Notes: generated by a model not told the origin, from the letters alone. Positions 8,311 to 15,850 are shown, numbered from the stretch's first letter. The stretch: DNA of 23,570 nt from DAONBD01 sp964525485 (GCA_964525485.1 CAZGHH010000014.1:1-23570), one strand, 5' to 3'. Program-made: numbers and translations.

Positions 8311-8327
8311 CCGCATATTCCATGCGG
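8311..8327. repeat. Small hairpin between convergent genes
   Basis: CCGCAT (8311-8316) and ATGCGG (8322-8327) form a 6-bp stem with a 5-nt loop. There is no T-run on either side, so it is only a weak terminator candidate for the gene ending at 8268 or the toxin gene ending at 8407. Confidence 0.4.
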
Positions 8328-8334
8328 CCCGTCG

Positions 8335-8363
8335 GCAAACGCGAAAATGAAGCAAACGCGAAA
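8335..8363. repeat. Direct repeat GCAAACGCGAAA
   Basis: The 12-mer GCAAACGCGAAA occurs at 8335-8346 and 8352-8363, and looser variants (CGCAAACCCGCG) continue to about 8393. It lies in the 138-nt gap between two convergent genes and has no recognised function. Confidence 0.6.
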
Positions 8364-8406
8364 TCGCGCCAGCGCTTAAACGCAAACCCGCGCTAATCGC
8401 CAAAAT

Positions 8407-9090
8407 TTAAGCAAAAGCTTTTAGTAAAAATATAGTATCGGCAAGCAGATGGGTTCTCGCCCAATCTTTTTGAGCAGGATTCAAAATTTCTCCAAGTCCA
8501 TCCAAAATTCGACGATGATCCATCTTTTCCAACACTTTAATACATTTATCAAGAAATTCATCGAAACGCATTTGCGTACGATCTTCAATGAGCCTGATAT
8601 TCAGAGGCCAGTTATTTTTCAAGAAAAAATAAACATCATATACATCGCGACTGGTTTTCCCAACACGCTCCACCATTGCCACCAATTTATTCGCAAACAT
8701 ATCTTCCCGAACCATTACCAGCATCGAAATTCCAAGCAAACTTCTTAATTCATATTTAGAGCCGAAATTCCTCCGATTAACTTCGATTTTAATATTTTGA
8801 GATTCTAAATCATAAGCAACAACAGTGATTAAATTAAATCTTTTAATTTTAGAATCGATGATTCTGCCATAATTTTTTGCAATATTTTGAATTTTTTCAA
8901 AAACTTCTTTTTCTTTACTCGGATCCAAAAGGTCGAGATCTATATCAACGGAATTCCTATCCAAACCATAAAACATCATCGAAGCAGTGCCACCTTTGAA
9001 ACCTAGATAAGGAGCCAAAGAAGTGTCCGTGAAAATATCCTTCAGAATTTGAAGTAAAATATTTTTATGCTTTGCATAATCAATAGTCAT
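8407..9090 (-). CDS. abiEii: AbiEii-type nucleotidyltransferase toxin
   Basis: A 227-residue protein of the AbiEii/DUF1814 family, the toxin half of type IV toxin-antitoxin/abortive-infection systems. It has a DNA polymerase beta-like nucleotidyltransferase fold. Visible motifs are GFKGGTA (GGT at 33-35), then NSVDIDLDLL with Ser47, Asp49 and Asp51 as the expected metal/nucleotide site, KIEVNRR in the middle, and MFANKLVAMVER followed by RDVYDVYFFL, the conserved DxxAxKxxA...RDxxD region. All key residues appear intact. The start codon overlaps the TGA of the antitoxin gene upstream in an ATGA junction, so translation is probably coupled. Family toxins modify cellular RNA/nucleotide targets; the target here is unknown. 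It may act in phage defence or in element maintenance. Confidence 0.9.
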   Translation of the reverse strand: MTIDYAKHKNILLQILKDIFTDTSLAPYLGFKGGTASMMFYGLDRNSVDIDLDLLDPSKEKEVFEKIQNIAKNYGRIIDSKIKRFNLITVVAYDLESQNIKIEVNRRNFGSKYELRSLLGISMLVMVREDMFANKLVAMVERVGKTSRDVYDVYFFLKNNWPLNIRLIEDRTQMRFDEFLDKCIKVLEKMDHRRILDGLGEILNPAQKDWARTHLLADTIFLLKAFA

Positions 9091-9671
9091 AAATTCTTTT
9101 TATAATTTTTAAAATACTTTTGAACTCTATCAGCCATTTTTTTATTACGATATATGGGTAAAATTTCAAAAACTTTATCCCAGTCCAAAACGTCCAAATT
9201 ATCAAAGTGATAATCCTTATTTAAATATATTCTATCCAAAAACGCGCGTTCTTTTGTGGCAACGGGAACATTATTTACATGTTCGATACCGGTAGTGTCG
9301 GTCAAAACATAATCTTTCATTCTTAAAAAAGATATATTCTCGTCATCAACTTCTAATTCTCTTTTGATGTAAGTGGCGACAAAAATAGTCTTATAATATT
9401 GGAAAGTGACTCCGGTGCGAGTCAAAACTGTTTCGAAACTTATGTATGAAGGAGTGTAAATGTGAGTTGCCAATTCAAAACGATCATAGTTTTTGTCTTT
9501 GGCATAAATACCGTGATGGACTCGTATCAATTTCCCTACTTTTACATAATTATTTAATCTGACATGCATCGCGGCAGAGGATTGAGACCCCCATAACATA
9601 GAAATATCACTGATAGAAAAAACGGTTTTAGGAGACCTTAATAATGCGTCCATGTATTGCCCTTTTGTCAT
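9087..9671 (-). CDS. abiEi: AbiEi-type antitoxin / transcriptional repressor
   Basis: A 194-residue protein with an N-terminal winged-helix-type region (SISDISMLWGSQSSAAMHVRLNNYVKVGKLIRVHHGIYA), the hallmark of AbiEi antitoxins. The Gly-Ile-Tyr-Ala ending of the wing is typical. It continues with YISFETVL and a later VATKERAFLDRIYL segment also seen in the family. AbiEi proteins bind inverted repeats at their own promoter and counter the AbiEii toxin. It is the first gene of a two-gene operon, ends in TGA inside the toxin ATG, and is preceded by a strong promoter and an operator-like repeat array. No Shine-Dalgarno sequence precedes the ATG. The TGA stop also shows that UGA is not a sense codon in this organism. 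Confidence 0.88.
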   Translation of the reverse strand: MTKGQYMDALLRSPKTVFSISDISMLWGSQSSAAMHVRLNNYVKVGKLIRVHHGIYAKDKNYDRFELATHIYTPSYISFETVLTRTGVTFQYYKTIFVATYIKRELEVDDENISFLRMKDYVLTDTTGIEHVNNVPVATKERAFLDRIYLNKDYHFDNLDVLDWDKVFEILPIYRNKKMADRVQKYFKNYKKNL

Positions 9672-9674
9672 TTT

Positions 9675-9713
9675 TTGAACTGATAGTTAGTTTTAACCTT
9701 AGTTTTAGTTCAA
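9675..9713 (-). promoter_or_regulatory. Candidate AbiEi operator
   Basis: Between the -10 box and the antitoxin start lie two exact copies of TAAAACTAA (minus strand; plus 9687-9695 and 9699-9707) with a 12-bp period. They are enclosed by an inverted pair TTGAAC / GTTCAA (plus 9675-9680 and 9708-9713). The array would cover the transcription start, as expected for autorepression by the winged-helix antitoxin. Confidence 0.55.
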
Positions 9714-9741
9714 TTATAGCATGTTTAACTTTTTCTAGCAA
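9713..9741 (-). promoter_or_regulatory. Promoter of the abiE operon
   Basis: On the minus strand, TTGCTA (9736-9741) is followed, with an ideal 17-nt spacer, by a perfect TATAAT (9713-9718). Transcription would start near 9706, inside the repeat array, about 35 nt before the antitoxin ATG. Confidence 0.75.
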
Positions 9742-9841
9742 AACCAATGTTTAGCACAAAAAAGACTTTCAAAGCGCGTCAACGTGCATCAAGCCCATCA
9801 GGATCCAGTATATGAAAATCGCCTAGTTCCGTGCATCAGCC

Positions 9842-10951
9842 TTAATTCTGCACAGCAAAGTCGAAAAGCCCGGCCCCCAACCCCTGCACTCCGTTTAATT
9901 GATATTGCACACCATTTGCATTCCCGGTAATTTTCGTTCTATACATGGCTGCGAGTGGATCGCTTGCCGGTGTATAAATAAATTGATATTCAAGATAAGG
10001 AATGGAAGTATTATTTTCTCCTTCTAAGGCTTGGACATAAGAGAATTTAAATTTTGGTTTAACGACGGAAACATTGTTTCCAGTTAAAAAATCAATAATA
10101 GAGTTGGAGTAATCTTCAGGATTAGTCGAGTCTTCAGCCAGAGAAGACTGTTTAAGAATAACGTAGCTATTACTAAAAGCATCTTTTATATCATTGCCTT
10201 CAATCAAGGTATCAGACGTTCCATTTATTACACATGAAGTGTTTGCACAAGATTCTCCCATAAACTGCCAGTTAATAACTACTTTCATAGTTTGCCCTGA
10301 TTCTATTGGATATCGAGTACAGCCGGAATCAGAAGTCCCATCGGAACAAGGGGCTCTTAGTTTAAAATTAAAATCATGAATAGCCGTGACAGGACCCTCC
10401 TCACCAATATAATACAAAGGAATTTCTACGCTATCTCCATAAAAGAGTTTATTCCAATTACAAGGAGCATCCGCATCATCCAAATTTTGACAATTCGAAG
10501 AGGCGTTTCCATAGCCTTTGAGGGGGACAGATCTGTAATTTGGAGGATTTGAATATACAGTTCCAGTATCAAGGTCTCTTCCGTAAGCCTCCAGAGTAAC
10601 ATTAACACCACTGTATAAGTCTTGAGATGAAATCAATGGCGGCTCAACTACAGTCAAATCAGTAGCCGGCTCTATATTTTTAAAAAATAAATTTACCATT
10701 TCCACCCCGGCTTGTGCGGCATACTCGGCCTGCACAGCTTTCTTGGAATCGGAAGTGTTTTGAATAGCCATAATCATAGTCGAAGCCATGCCAATCGTGA
10801 AGAACATAATTGCGGCGATCATTGACAGGGCGATGACGATGGAAGCGCCGCGAATGTCACGCGAGCGGACGATCAAAACAGACAGTCGAGCAAACAAACT
10901 ACCAAAGCCGGTGCGTGAATTATTCGACAAATTTTTCTTTTTATTCACCAT
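9842..10951 (-). CDS. PilX-like type IV pilus-associated membrane protein
   Basis: A 369-residue protein. After a basic N-region comes RG (34-35), then a long hydrophobic helix (about 36-58, ASIVIALSMIAAIMFFTIGMA). An amphipathic continuation ends AVQAEYAAQAGVE, the pattern of PilX/minor-pilin N-termini (hydrophobic helix followed by AxxAAxAGVE). The glutamate at position 5 of classical pilins is absent. The C-terminal ectodomain has six cysteines in three close pairs (NCQ..PCN, PCS..GCT, SCANTSC), suggesting disulfides and export. The ATG lies 3 nt after the metK stop, so it is almost certainly co-transcribed with metK. A role in a type IV pilus or competence-like apparatus is inferred from the N-terminus; no other pilus gene is in view. 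Confidence 0.72.
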   Translation of the reverse strand: MVNKKKNLSNNSRTGFGSLFARLSVLIVRSRDIRGASIVIALSMIAAIMFFTIGMASTMIMAIQNTSDSKKAVQAEYAAQAGVEMVNLFFKNIEPATDLTVVEPPLISSQDLYSGVNVTLEAYGRDLDTGTVYSNPPNYRSVPLKGYGNASSNCQNLDDADAPCNWNKLFYGDSVEIPLYYIGEEGPVTAIHDFNFKLRAPCSDGTSDSGCTRYPIESGQTMKVVINWQFMGESCANTSCVINGTSDTLIEGNDIKDAFSNSYVILKQSSLAEDSTNPEDYSNSIIDFLTGNNVSVVKPKFKFSYVQALEGENNTSIPYLEYQFIYTPASDPLAAMYRTKITGNANGVQYQLNGVQGLGAGLFDFAVQN

Positions 10952-10954
10952 GAA

Positions 10955-12100
10955 TTATTTTTGGTAAACAGCATCGCGAAGTGCTTTCACTTTGTCGGTT
11001 TTTTCCCAGGTAAATTCTTCCTCAGTGCGGCCGAAATGGCCATACGCAGCGGTTTTTGAGTATATCGGTCTTCTTAATTTCAATGTTTTAATTATCCCAC
11101 CGGGTGTGAAATCAAAAACTTTTTTCACAGCTTTCAAGATATTTTCCTCAGGAACAACAGCAGTGCCAAATGTATCGATATAAAGAGCCACAGGATCTTT
11201 TACTCCAATCACATACGCGACTTGTAATTCAACACGCTCGGCCAATCCGGCGGCAACAATATTCTTCGCCACGTACCTCGCCATATACGCTCCGCTTCGA
11301 TCAACTTTCGTCGGATCTTTACCCGAAAAACAGCCGCCTCCATGTTTTGCAAATCCACCATACGTATCCACGATAATTTTGCGACCTGTAAGACCGGAAT
11401 CTCCCGGAGGTCCACCTATAATAAACTGACCGGTAGCATTCACAAACAATCGAGTTTTCTTATCAAAATATTTTCCCAAAACCGGCTCAATCACATGCTT
11501 CACGACATCACGTTCAATCTGTGTTCTTTTTACATCCGGATCATGCTGACACCCGAGAACGACAGCGTCGACACGCACAGGCGTAAATCCATCATATTCC
11601 ACAGTGACCTGACTTTTCCCATCCGGCCTCAAATATTTCAACACGCCTTTTTTGCGAACTTCAGCCAATTTTTTGACCAATTTATGAGCCAAAACAATCG
11701 GCAGAGGCATCAATTCCGGCGTCTCATCACAAGCAAATCCAAACATCATACCCTGATCTCCGGCCCCGCCTGTATCCACTCCCATCGCGATATCCGCACT
11801 CTGCTCGTCGATTGCGCTTAAGACACTGCACGCCTTGTAATCAAACCCGTAATTCGCGTCCGTATAGCCAATTTCTCGGATCGTATTGCGAATGATTTTC
11901 GGCAAATCGGCATAACCTTTTGTGCGAATTTCTCCGGCGACGATCACCATTCCAGTCGAAACCAAAGTCTCTACGGCGACGCGCGATTGAGGATCTTGTC
12001 TGATCAATTCATCCAAAATCGCATCTGAAATTTGATCTGCGATTTTATCGGGATGTCCCTCAGTAACAGACTCAGAAGTGAAAAAATATTTCTTTCCCAT
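10955..12100 (-). CDS. metK: S-adenosylmethionine synthetase
   Basis: A 381-residue cytoplasmic enzyme making SAM from ATP and methionine. Its length is normal for the family. The N-terminus carries FTSESVTEGHPDKIADQISD with the catalytic His16 and Asp18. The signature GAGDQG is at 112-117, and the glycine-rich GGGCFSGKDPTKVDRSGAY contains the conserved Lys, Asp and Arg. Most families have GGGAFSGKD and DRSAAY, so the Cys and Gly are small departures. The gene begins with a normal ATG without Shine-Dalgarno and is divergent from the glycosyltransferase gene. The leader (about 110 nt to the next gene) is too short and shows no SAM-riboswitch-like structure. It is followed 3 nt later by a pilus-like gene. 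Confidence 0.97.
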   Translation of the reverse strand: MGKKYFFTSESVTEGHPDKIADQISDAILDELIRQDPQSRVAVETLVSTGMVIVAGEIRTKGYADLPKIIRNTIREIGYTDANYGFDYKACSVLSAIDEQSADIAMGVDTGGAGDQGMMFGFACDETPELMPLPIVLAHKLVKKLAEVRKKGVLKYLRPDGKSQVTVEYDGFTPVRVDAVVLGCQHDPDVKRTQIERDVVKHVIEPVLGKYFDKKTRLFVNATGQFIIGGPPGDSGLTGRKIIVDTYGGFAKHGGGCFSGKDPTKVDRSGAYMARYVAKNIVAAGLAERVELQVAYVIGVKDPVALYIDTFGTAVVPEENILKAVKKVFDFTPGGIIKTLKLRRPIYSKTAAYGHFGRTEEEFTWEKTDKVKALRDAVYQK

Positions 12101-12137
12101 TTGAAACGTTAATTTAAAAACTTAATTTTATGTGAAA

Positions 12138-12167
12138 AATATAGCATAAATCCCTAAAATTTGTTAA
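12138..12167 (-). promoter_or_regulatory. Possible metK promoter
   Basis: On the minus strand, TTAACA (12162-12167) and TATATT (12138-12143) are separated by 18 nt, and the start would fall about 30 nt before the metK ATG. The region is AT-rich, so chance matches are likely. Confidence 0.35.
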
Positions 12168-12210
12168 AGTTTCCGCACAAAATCCCGTTTACAAGCTCGA
12201 AAATATAATT

Positions 12211-13278
12211 ATGCATCAGCCAAAAGTCGCAATTATCATCATTCACTACAATACGCCGCACTATTTAAAAACGTGTTTGGATAGCATATTTTCGCAGTCA
12301 TACAAAAATATAGAAGTGTATTTCATCGACAACAATTCTCCTGACAAAGGCGGACTTTATTTCGTCAAAAAAGCGTACATAGAAAAAGCAAAAAGAGATG
12401 GTCGCAAATTAAATGTAATTGGAAATAAAGAAAATTTGGGATACGCGAAAGCGGCTAACCAAGGCATTCGCATGGCTTTGGAAAATGGCGCGGACTACGT
12501 CGTGATTACAAATCCAGACATCATCTACACAGAAAAATATTTTGAAAAAGTTGTGTATCGTGCAGACAAAGACAAGCAAGTCGCCGGCATCACAGGCAAA
12601 GTATACAAATACGATTTCAAAGACAAAAAAGAGACGAAAATGATCGACACAGTAGGACTCTATTTGAAAAAAAGTTTTCGAATTGTTGATGGCGCTCAGG
12701 GCGAAATAGACGAAGGACAATTTGACGAAGAACGTGAAGTTTTTGGTATTTCCGGCGCATGCCCGTTATACAAAAAAGCCGCTTTGCAAGCCGCTCGAAT
12801 CACTATCGATGGCACAGACGAATATTTTGATGAAGACTTTTTTATGTACAAAGAAGACGTAGATTTGTCATGGCGTTTGCAATTACTCGGATACAAATTT
12901 TTATACTATCCGCGTGCGGTGGCTTTCCACGGACGTGGCACAGGCGTGATCAAACGCGAGACCGTAAAAGACATTTTCAAAAATCGCGAAAATCTAAGCA
13001 AATTTCAAAGATATTACTCTTATCGAAACCAGCATTTATTGATGATAAAAAATCTTTTAGTCGGAAATTATTTTAGAAATTTTTTCAGCATCGTTTGGTT
13101 TGAAACAGGAACATTTTTTTACTCTCTTTTCTTCGAAAGATTTTTATTGAAAGGCATGATTGAATATATCAAACTCATGCCAAAGATGTATCGCAAACGC
13201 AAGCAAATAATGGCTAAGCGCAAAGTAAAAGCCTCACACATAAACGCCTTCGCAAGAAAAAGCCCCAGCAAAAATTAA
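12211..13278 (+). CDS. Family 2 glycosyltransferase (rhamnosyltransferase-like)
   Basis: A 355-residue GT-A fold glycosyltransferase, probably adding sugars to envelope polysaccharide at the inner face of the membrane. The N-terminus VAIIIIHYNTPHYLKTCLDSI and VYFIDNNSPD (Asp40) form the nucleotide-sugar site. NLGYAKAANQGI leads to the DxD-equivalent TNPDI (Asp103). GACPLYKKAAL, then EDFFMYKEDVDLSWRLQLLGY and the AVAFHGRGTG segment are typical of the WbbL/RfbF-like subgroup. The C-terminus has aromatic, amphipathic helices (GNYFRNFFSIVWFETGTFF) and a very basic tail (KMYRKRKQIMAKRKVK) suited to membrane contact. The ATG follows TATAATT directly with no Shine-Dalgarno. The gene is alone on its strand, flanked by divergent metK and convergent nnrD. 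The acceptor and sugar are unknown. Confidence 0.9.
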   Translation: MHQPKVAIIIIHYNTPHYLKTCLDSIFSQSYKNIEVYFIDNNSPDKGGLYFVKKAYIEKAKRDGRKLNVIGNKENLGYAKAANQGIRMALENGADYVVITNPDIIYTEKYFEKVVYRADKDKQVAGITGKVYKYDFKDKKETKMIDTVGLYLKKSFRIVDGAQGEIDEGQFDEEREVFGISGACPLYKKAALQAARITIDGTDEYFDEDFFMYKEDVDLSWRLQLLGYKFLYYPRAVAFHGRGTGVIKRETVKDIFKNRENLSKFQRYYSYRNQHLLMIKNLLVGNYFRNFFSIVWFETGTFFYSLFFERFLLKGMIEYIKLMPKMYRKRKQIMAKRKVKASHINAFARKSPSKN

Positions 13279-13313
13279 GCCCCAACCGAAATTAAACCGT
13301 CAGCCAAAATTAA
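13261..13313. repeat. Degenerate 17-18-bp triplicate at convergent gene ends
   Basis: Three related units, each ending in (A)AAATTAA, run from the last codons of the glycosyltransferase gene through the 31-nt gap to the nnrD stop: 13261-13278, 13279-13295 and 13296-13313. The first unit encodes SPSKN and the TAA. No terminator stem was found here. Confidence 0.45.
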
Positions 13314-14170
13314 ACAATCTTTTTCAAAATTCTCCCAATATTCAAAACGACATCGCTTGCAGTGAGGCCGTTCCCATATTCTTTGAAAGCCTCATCCCCG
13401 GACGTGCCGGTCAAAAAAGCGGCAATTTGTGCAGACACAAAAGTTGAATTTTTCTGAGCTATAAGCCCTCCGGCAACTCCGGCCAATACATCTCCGGTGC
13501 CTCCTACAGTCATTCCACTATTACCAGTCACATTCTTCGCAATATCACCCTCATCAGACACGATCAAATCCATCTGTCCTTTCAAAATAATATTCAAATG
13601 CAAATCCATCGCGAGCGATCGAAGTAAAACCATCGACTTCGGATCCGATTCTTTCACATCAATATCGCGATCCACTAAATTCGTAAATTCATTTCTATGA
13701 GGAGTGATAAGAATGTCCTGTTCAAGCGGAAATTTCTTTATTTTTTTCAATGCGAACATAGCGGAAGCATCTAATACAGTTGGCAATCTCAAGTTTTTCA
13801 AAATTTCCAAAGTTCCCTCAATCACGCTTTCACGACTTCCAATTCCGGGCCCGACCAAAACAGCATCGCAGGTTTTTCCGAATTCAATAATTTCAGACGC
13901 TGCACGCGGAGAAAAATATTCGGACGTGTATTTGCGAACAATGAAGTCCGGGCAGGCCGCGCGAGTGACATCAAAATTACACTCAGGCACATACAAATAA
14001 ACCAAATCCACTCCAGCCCGAAGAGCACCAATGCCAGCCAAAATCGGCGCACCATGATACTCAGCCGATCCACCAATTATTAGCAGTTTTCCATTTTCTC
14101 CTTTATGCGAACTCGGAGCTCTTTTTTTGAGCAACTTTTTCGCGACTGACAATGTAATTTCTTTTTTCAT
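13310..14170 (-). CDS. nnrD: ADP-dependent NAD(P)H-hydrate dehydratase
   Basis: A 286-residue protein of the ribokinase-like NnrD/CARKD family. It repairs hydrated NAD(P)H by ATP- or ADP-driven dehydration in the cytoplasm. Visible family motifs are HKGENGKLLIIGGS near the N-terminus, GAPILAGIGALRAGVDLVY, VLVGPGIG, TVLDASAMF, ITPHRNEF (usually TPHxGE) and GNSGMTVGGTGDVLAG with the catalytic Asp in GTGD (about residue 227). The bifunctional E. coli form carries an extra N-terminal NnrE epimerase domain that is absent here, so only the dehydratase activity is predicted. The gene lies 55 nt downstream of enolase on the same strand and is likely co-transcribed. No Shine-Dalgarno sequence is visible. 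Confidence 0.93.
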   Translation of the reverse strand: MKKEITLSVAKKLLKKRAPSSHKGENGKLLIIGGSAEYHGAPILAGIGALRAGVDLVYLYVPECNFDVTRAACPDFIVRKYTSEYFSPRAASEIIEFGKTCDAVLVGPGIGSRESVIEGTLEILKNLRLPTVLDASAMFALKKIKKFPLEQDILITPHRNEFTNLVDRDIDVKESDPKSMVLLRSLAMDLHLNIILKGQMDLIVSDEGDIAKNVTGNSGMTVGGTGDVLAGVAGGLIAQKNSTFVSAQIAAFLTGTSGDEAFKEYGNGLTASDVVLNIGRILKKIV

Positions 14171-14225
14171 ATACGAGTTAGTTCTGGAATCTACTATAAG
14201 GGGTAGTGATTTCCGGATCCAAATG

Positions 14226-15728
14226 TTATTTGTTTTCTACATTTGCTCCACAATAAACAGCATTCATTCCAAGTTTTTCTTCAATTCTTAGTAATTGGTT
14301 GTATTTGCAAATTCTTTCAGTGCGACAAAGAGACCCGGTTTTGATCTGGCCGGTAGCGAAAGCAACTGTAAAATCAGATATAAAAGTATCTTCCGTCTCG
14401 CCACTTCTATGTGAAACAACAGCCGTCCATCCCTCATCATGAGCCATTTTCACAGCAGCAATAGTCTCTGTCAAAGTTCCAATTTGATTTAATTTAATCA
14501 AAATAGAATTACATGCTTTTTTCTCAATAGCTTTTGAAAGTCTTTCAACATTTGTCACAAGGAAATCATCTCCAATAAGTTGAATTCTTTCGCCAAGAGC
14601 ATTATTAAGAGCTACCCAACCATCCCAATCATCTTCAGCCATGCCGTCTTCTATAGAAACGATAGGATATTTTTCAATTAATCCAACATAGTATTCAACC
14701 ATCTGTGCGGAATCATAAGAAACTTCTTTGCCATTCACTTTGAAATTATATTTTCCATCTTCATAAAATTCACTGGCGGCGACGTCTAGAGCCAACATTG
14801 CATCATCACCGGCCTTGTATCCGGCAGTTTTTATAGCGTCCAAAATCATATCAATCGCCGCCTCATTATTCGGTAGATTTGGAGCAAACCCACCTTCATC
14901 CCCGACAGAAGTTCCAAGCCCTTTATCTTTTAAAATTTTCTTCAAAGTATGAAAAATTTCAGCACCCATTCGTAGGGCCTCATGAAAACTTTTCGCCCCA
15001 ATCGGCATAACCATAAATTCCTGAATATCCAGTCCGCTATCAGCGTGTTGTCCACCATTCATAATGTTCATCATCGGAACAGGGAGTTTAAAAAAGCCAC
15101 CAACCCCTTTACCGGTTATTATATCTCTTGTTTTTCCATTTTTATGATTATTTTCTACATCACAAGTTGCATTTGAATCTCCACCCATCCCAGCCAAATA
15201 TTCAAATAATTCAACGCCTTTTTCATTCGCCGCCGCTCTAGCACAAGCCAAACTCACACCTAGTATTGCATTCGCGCCAAGTCGACTTTTATTTGCAGTT
15301 CCGTCCAATTTAATCATAGCTTCATCAATCTCTTTTTGCGCGCTCACTTCGAGCCCTTTTAACGCTTTAGCAATCTCCGCAACATTTTCAACAGCCTTCA
15401 AAACGCCTTTCCCGGCATATCTGGTTTTGTCGCCATCTCGGAGTTCCACAGCTTCATGCACTCCCGTAGAAGCCCCGCTCGGCACCGCCGCGCGCCCGAA
15501 AACACGCCTGCCAGAGCCGTTCGCACCATCACCATTCATCGCACCACCACCATTCATCGCACCATCACCATTCATCGCACCATCACCATTCATCGTGCCA
15601 CCACCATTCATCGTGCCACCACCATTCATCGCCCCCCCAATTCCTTCACACTCCACCTCCACCTCCACAGTCGGATTTCCTCTGGAATCAAGTATCTCCC
15701 TCGCGGTTATATTGACAATTTTTGACAT
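14226..15728 (-). CDS. eno: Enolase with repeat insertion
   Basis: A 500-residue 2-phosphoglycerate dehydratase of glycolysis; typical enolases have about 430 residues. All active-site residues are present, shifted by 69-70 from E. coli numbering: Glu237, Glu278 (GDEGG), metal ligands Asp315, Glu360 and Asp387, base Lys412, His440 (SHRSGE) and Lys463 (GQIKTG). The excess length comes mainly from two insertions: residues ~30-73, between VEVEVECEG and GRAAVPSGASTG, made of six (A/T)MNG(G/D)G units; and residues ~183-212, before KLPVPMMN, where most enolases have a short loop. Both fall outside the catalytic core motifs, so activity is expected. Start MSKIVNITAREILDSRGNPT is canonical. It shares its promoter region with the divergent MBL-fold gene and is followed by nnrD. 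Confidence 0.97.
   Translation of the reverse strand: MSKIVNITAREILDSRGNPTVEVEVECEGIGGAMNGGGTMNGGGTMNGDGAMNGDGAMNGGGAMNGDGANGSGRRVFGRAAVPSGASTGVHEAVELRDGDKTRYAGKGVLKAVENVAEIAKALKGLEVSAQKEIDEAMIKLDGTANKSRLGANAILGVSLACARAAANEKGVELFEYLAGMGGDSNATCDVENNHKNGKTRDIITGKGVGGFFKLPVPMMNIMNGGQHADSGLDIQEFMVMPIGAKSFHEALRMGAEIFHTLKKILKDKGLGTSVGDEGGFAPNLPNNEAAIDMILDAIKTAGYKAGDDAMLALDVAASEFYEDGKYNFKVNGKEVSYDSAQMVEYYVGLIEKYPIVSIEDGMAEDDWDGWVALNNALGERIQLIGDDFLVTNVERLSKAIEKKACNSILIKLNQIGTLTETIAAVKMAHDEGWTAVVSHRSGETEDTFISDFTVAFATGQIKTGSLCRTERICKYNQLLRIEEKLGMNAVYCGANVENK
15525..15632 (-). repeat. 18-bp tandem repeat inside enolase
   Basis: Six in-frame 18-bp units encode AMNGGG, TMNGGG, TMNGDG, AMNGDG, AMNGGG and AMNGDG (residues 33-68). 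Units differ by one or two bases each, mostly at the Ala/Thr and Gly/Asp codons. The remnant ANGSG follows. This is simple-sequence expansion within a housekeeping gene, not a CRISPR, because there are no spacers. Confidence 0.97.
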
Positions 15729-15763
15729 AAGATAAGGTTAAATTTTTCAACGATCCGGCAAAA

Positions 15764-15793
15764 ATCTTACCATAAAACCCGCTCCCTTGCCAA
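15764..15793 (-). promoter_or_regulatory. Putative eno promoter
   Basis: On the minus strand, TTGGCA (15788-15793) and TAAGAT (15764-15769) lie 18 nt apart. The -35 box occupies the same bases as the -35 box of the divergent promoter for the gene at 15851. The start site would be about 28 nt before the enolase ATG. Confidence 0.45.
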
Positions 15794-15815
15794 ACCACCC
15801 TCTTTTAAGTATTAT
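15787..15815 (+). promoter_or_regulatory. Putative promoter of the MBL-fold gene
   Basis: TTGCCA (15787-15792) and TATTAT (15810-15815) have an ideal 17-nt spacer, with transcription expected near 15822 and a leader of about 29 nt. The -35 hexamer overlaps that of the enolase promoter on the other strand. Confidence 0.55.
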
Positions 15816-15850
15816 TCCAGGGCAAAAAAGGACATTTAACGTATATAAAT

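Noticed and set aside
9087..9090. UGA recoded as glycine (genetic code 25)
   Set aside because: The antitoxin gene ends at TGA in a standard ATGA overlap with the toxin start, and none of the long frames contains an in-frame TGA.
12204..12209. TATAAT directly before the glycosyltransferase ATG as a -10 box
   Set aside because: Transcription would start after the ATG, and no -35 lies at the proper distance; it is more likely AT-rich leader.
12101..12210. SAM riboswitch upstream of metK
   Set aside because: The interval is only 110 nt, AT-rich and shared with a divergent gene; no paired stems or conserved core bases of SAM riboswitches were visible.
15525..15632. CRISPR-like array in the enolase gene
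   Set aside because: Units are contiguous 18-bp in-frame repeats without spacers and encode a regular peptide.
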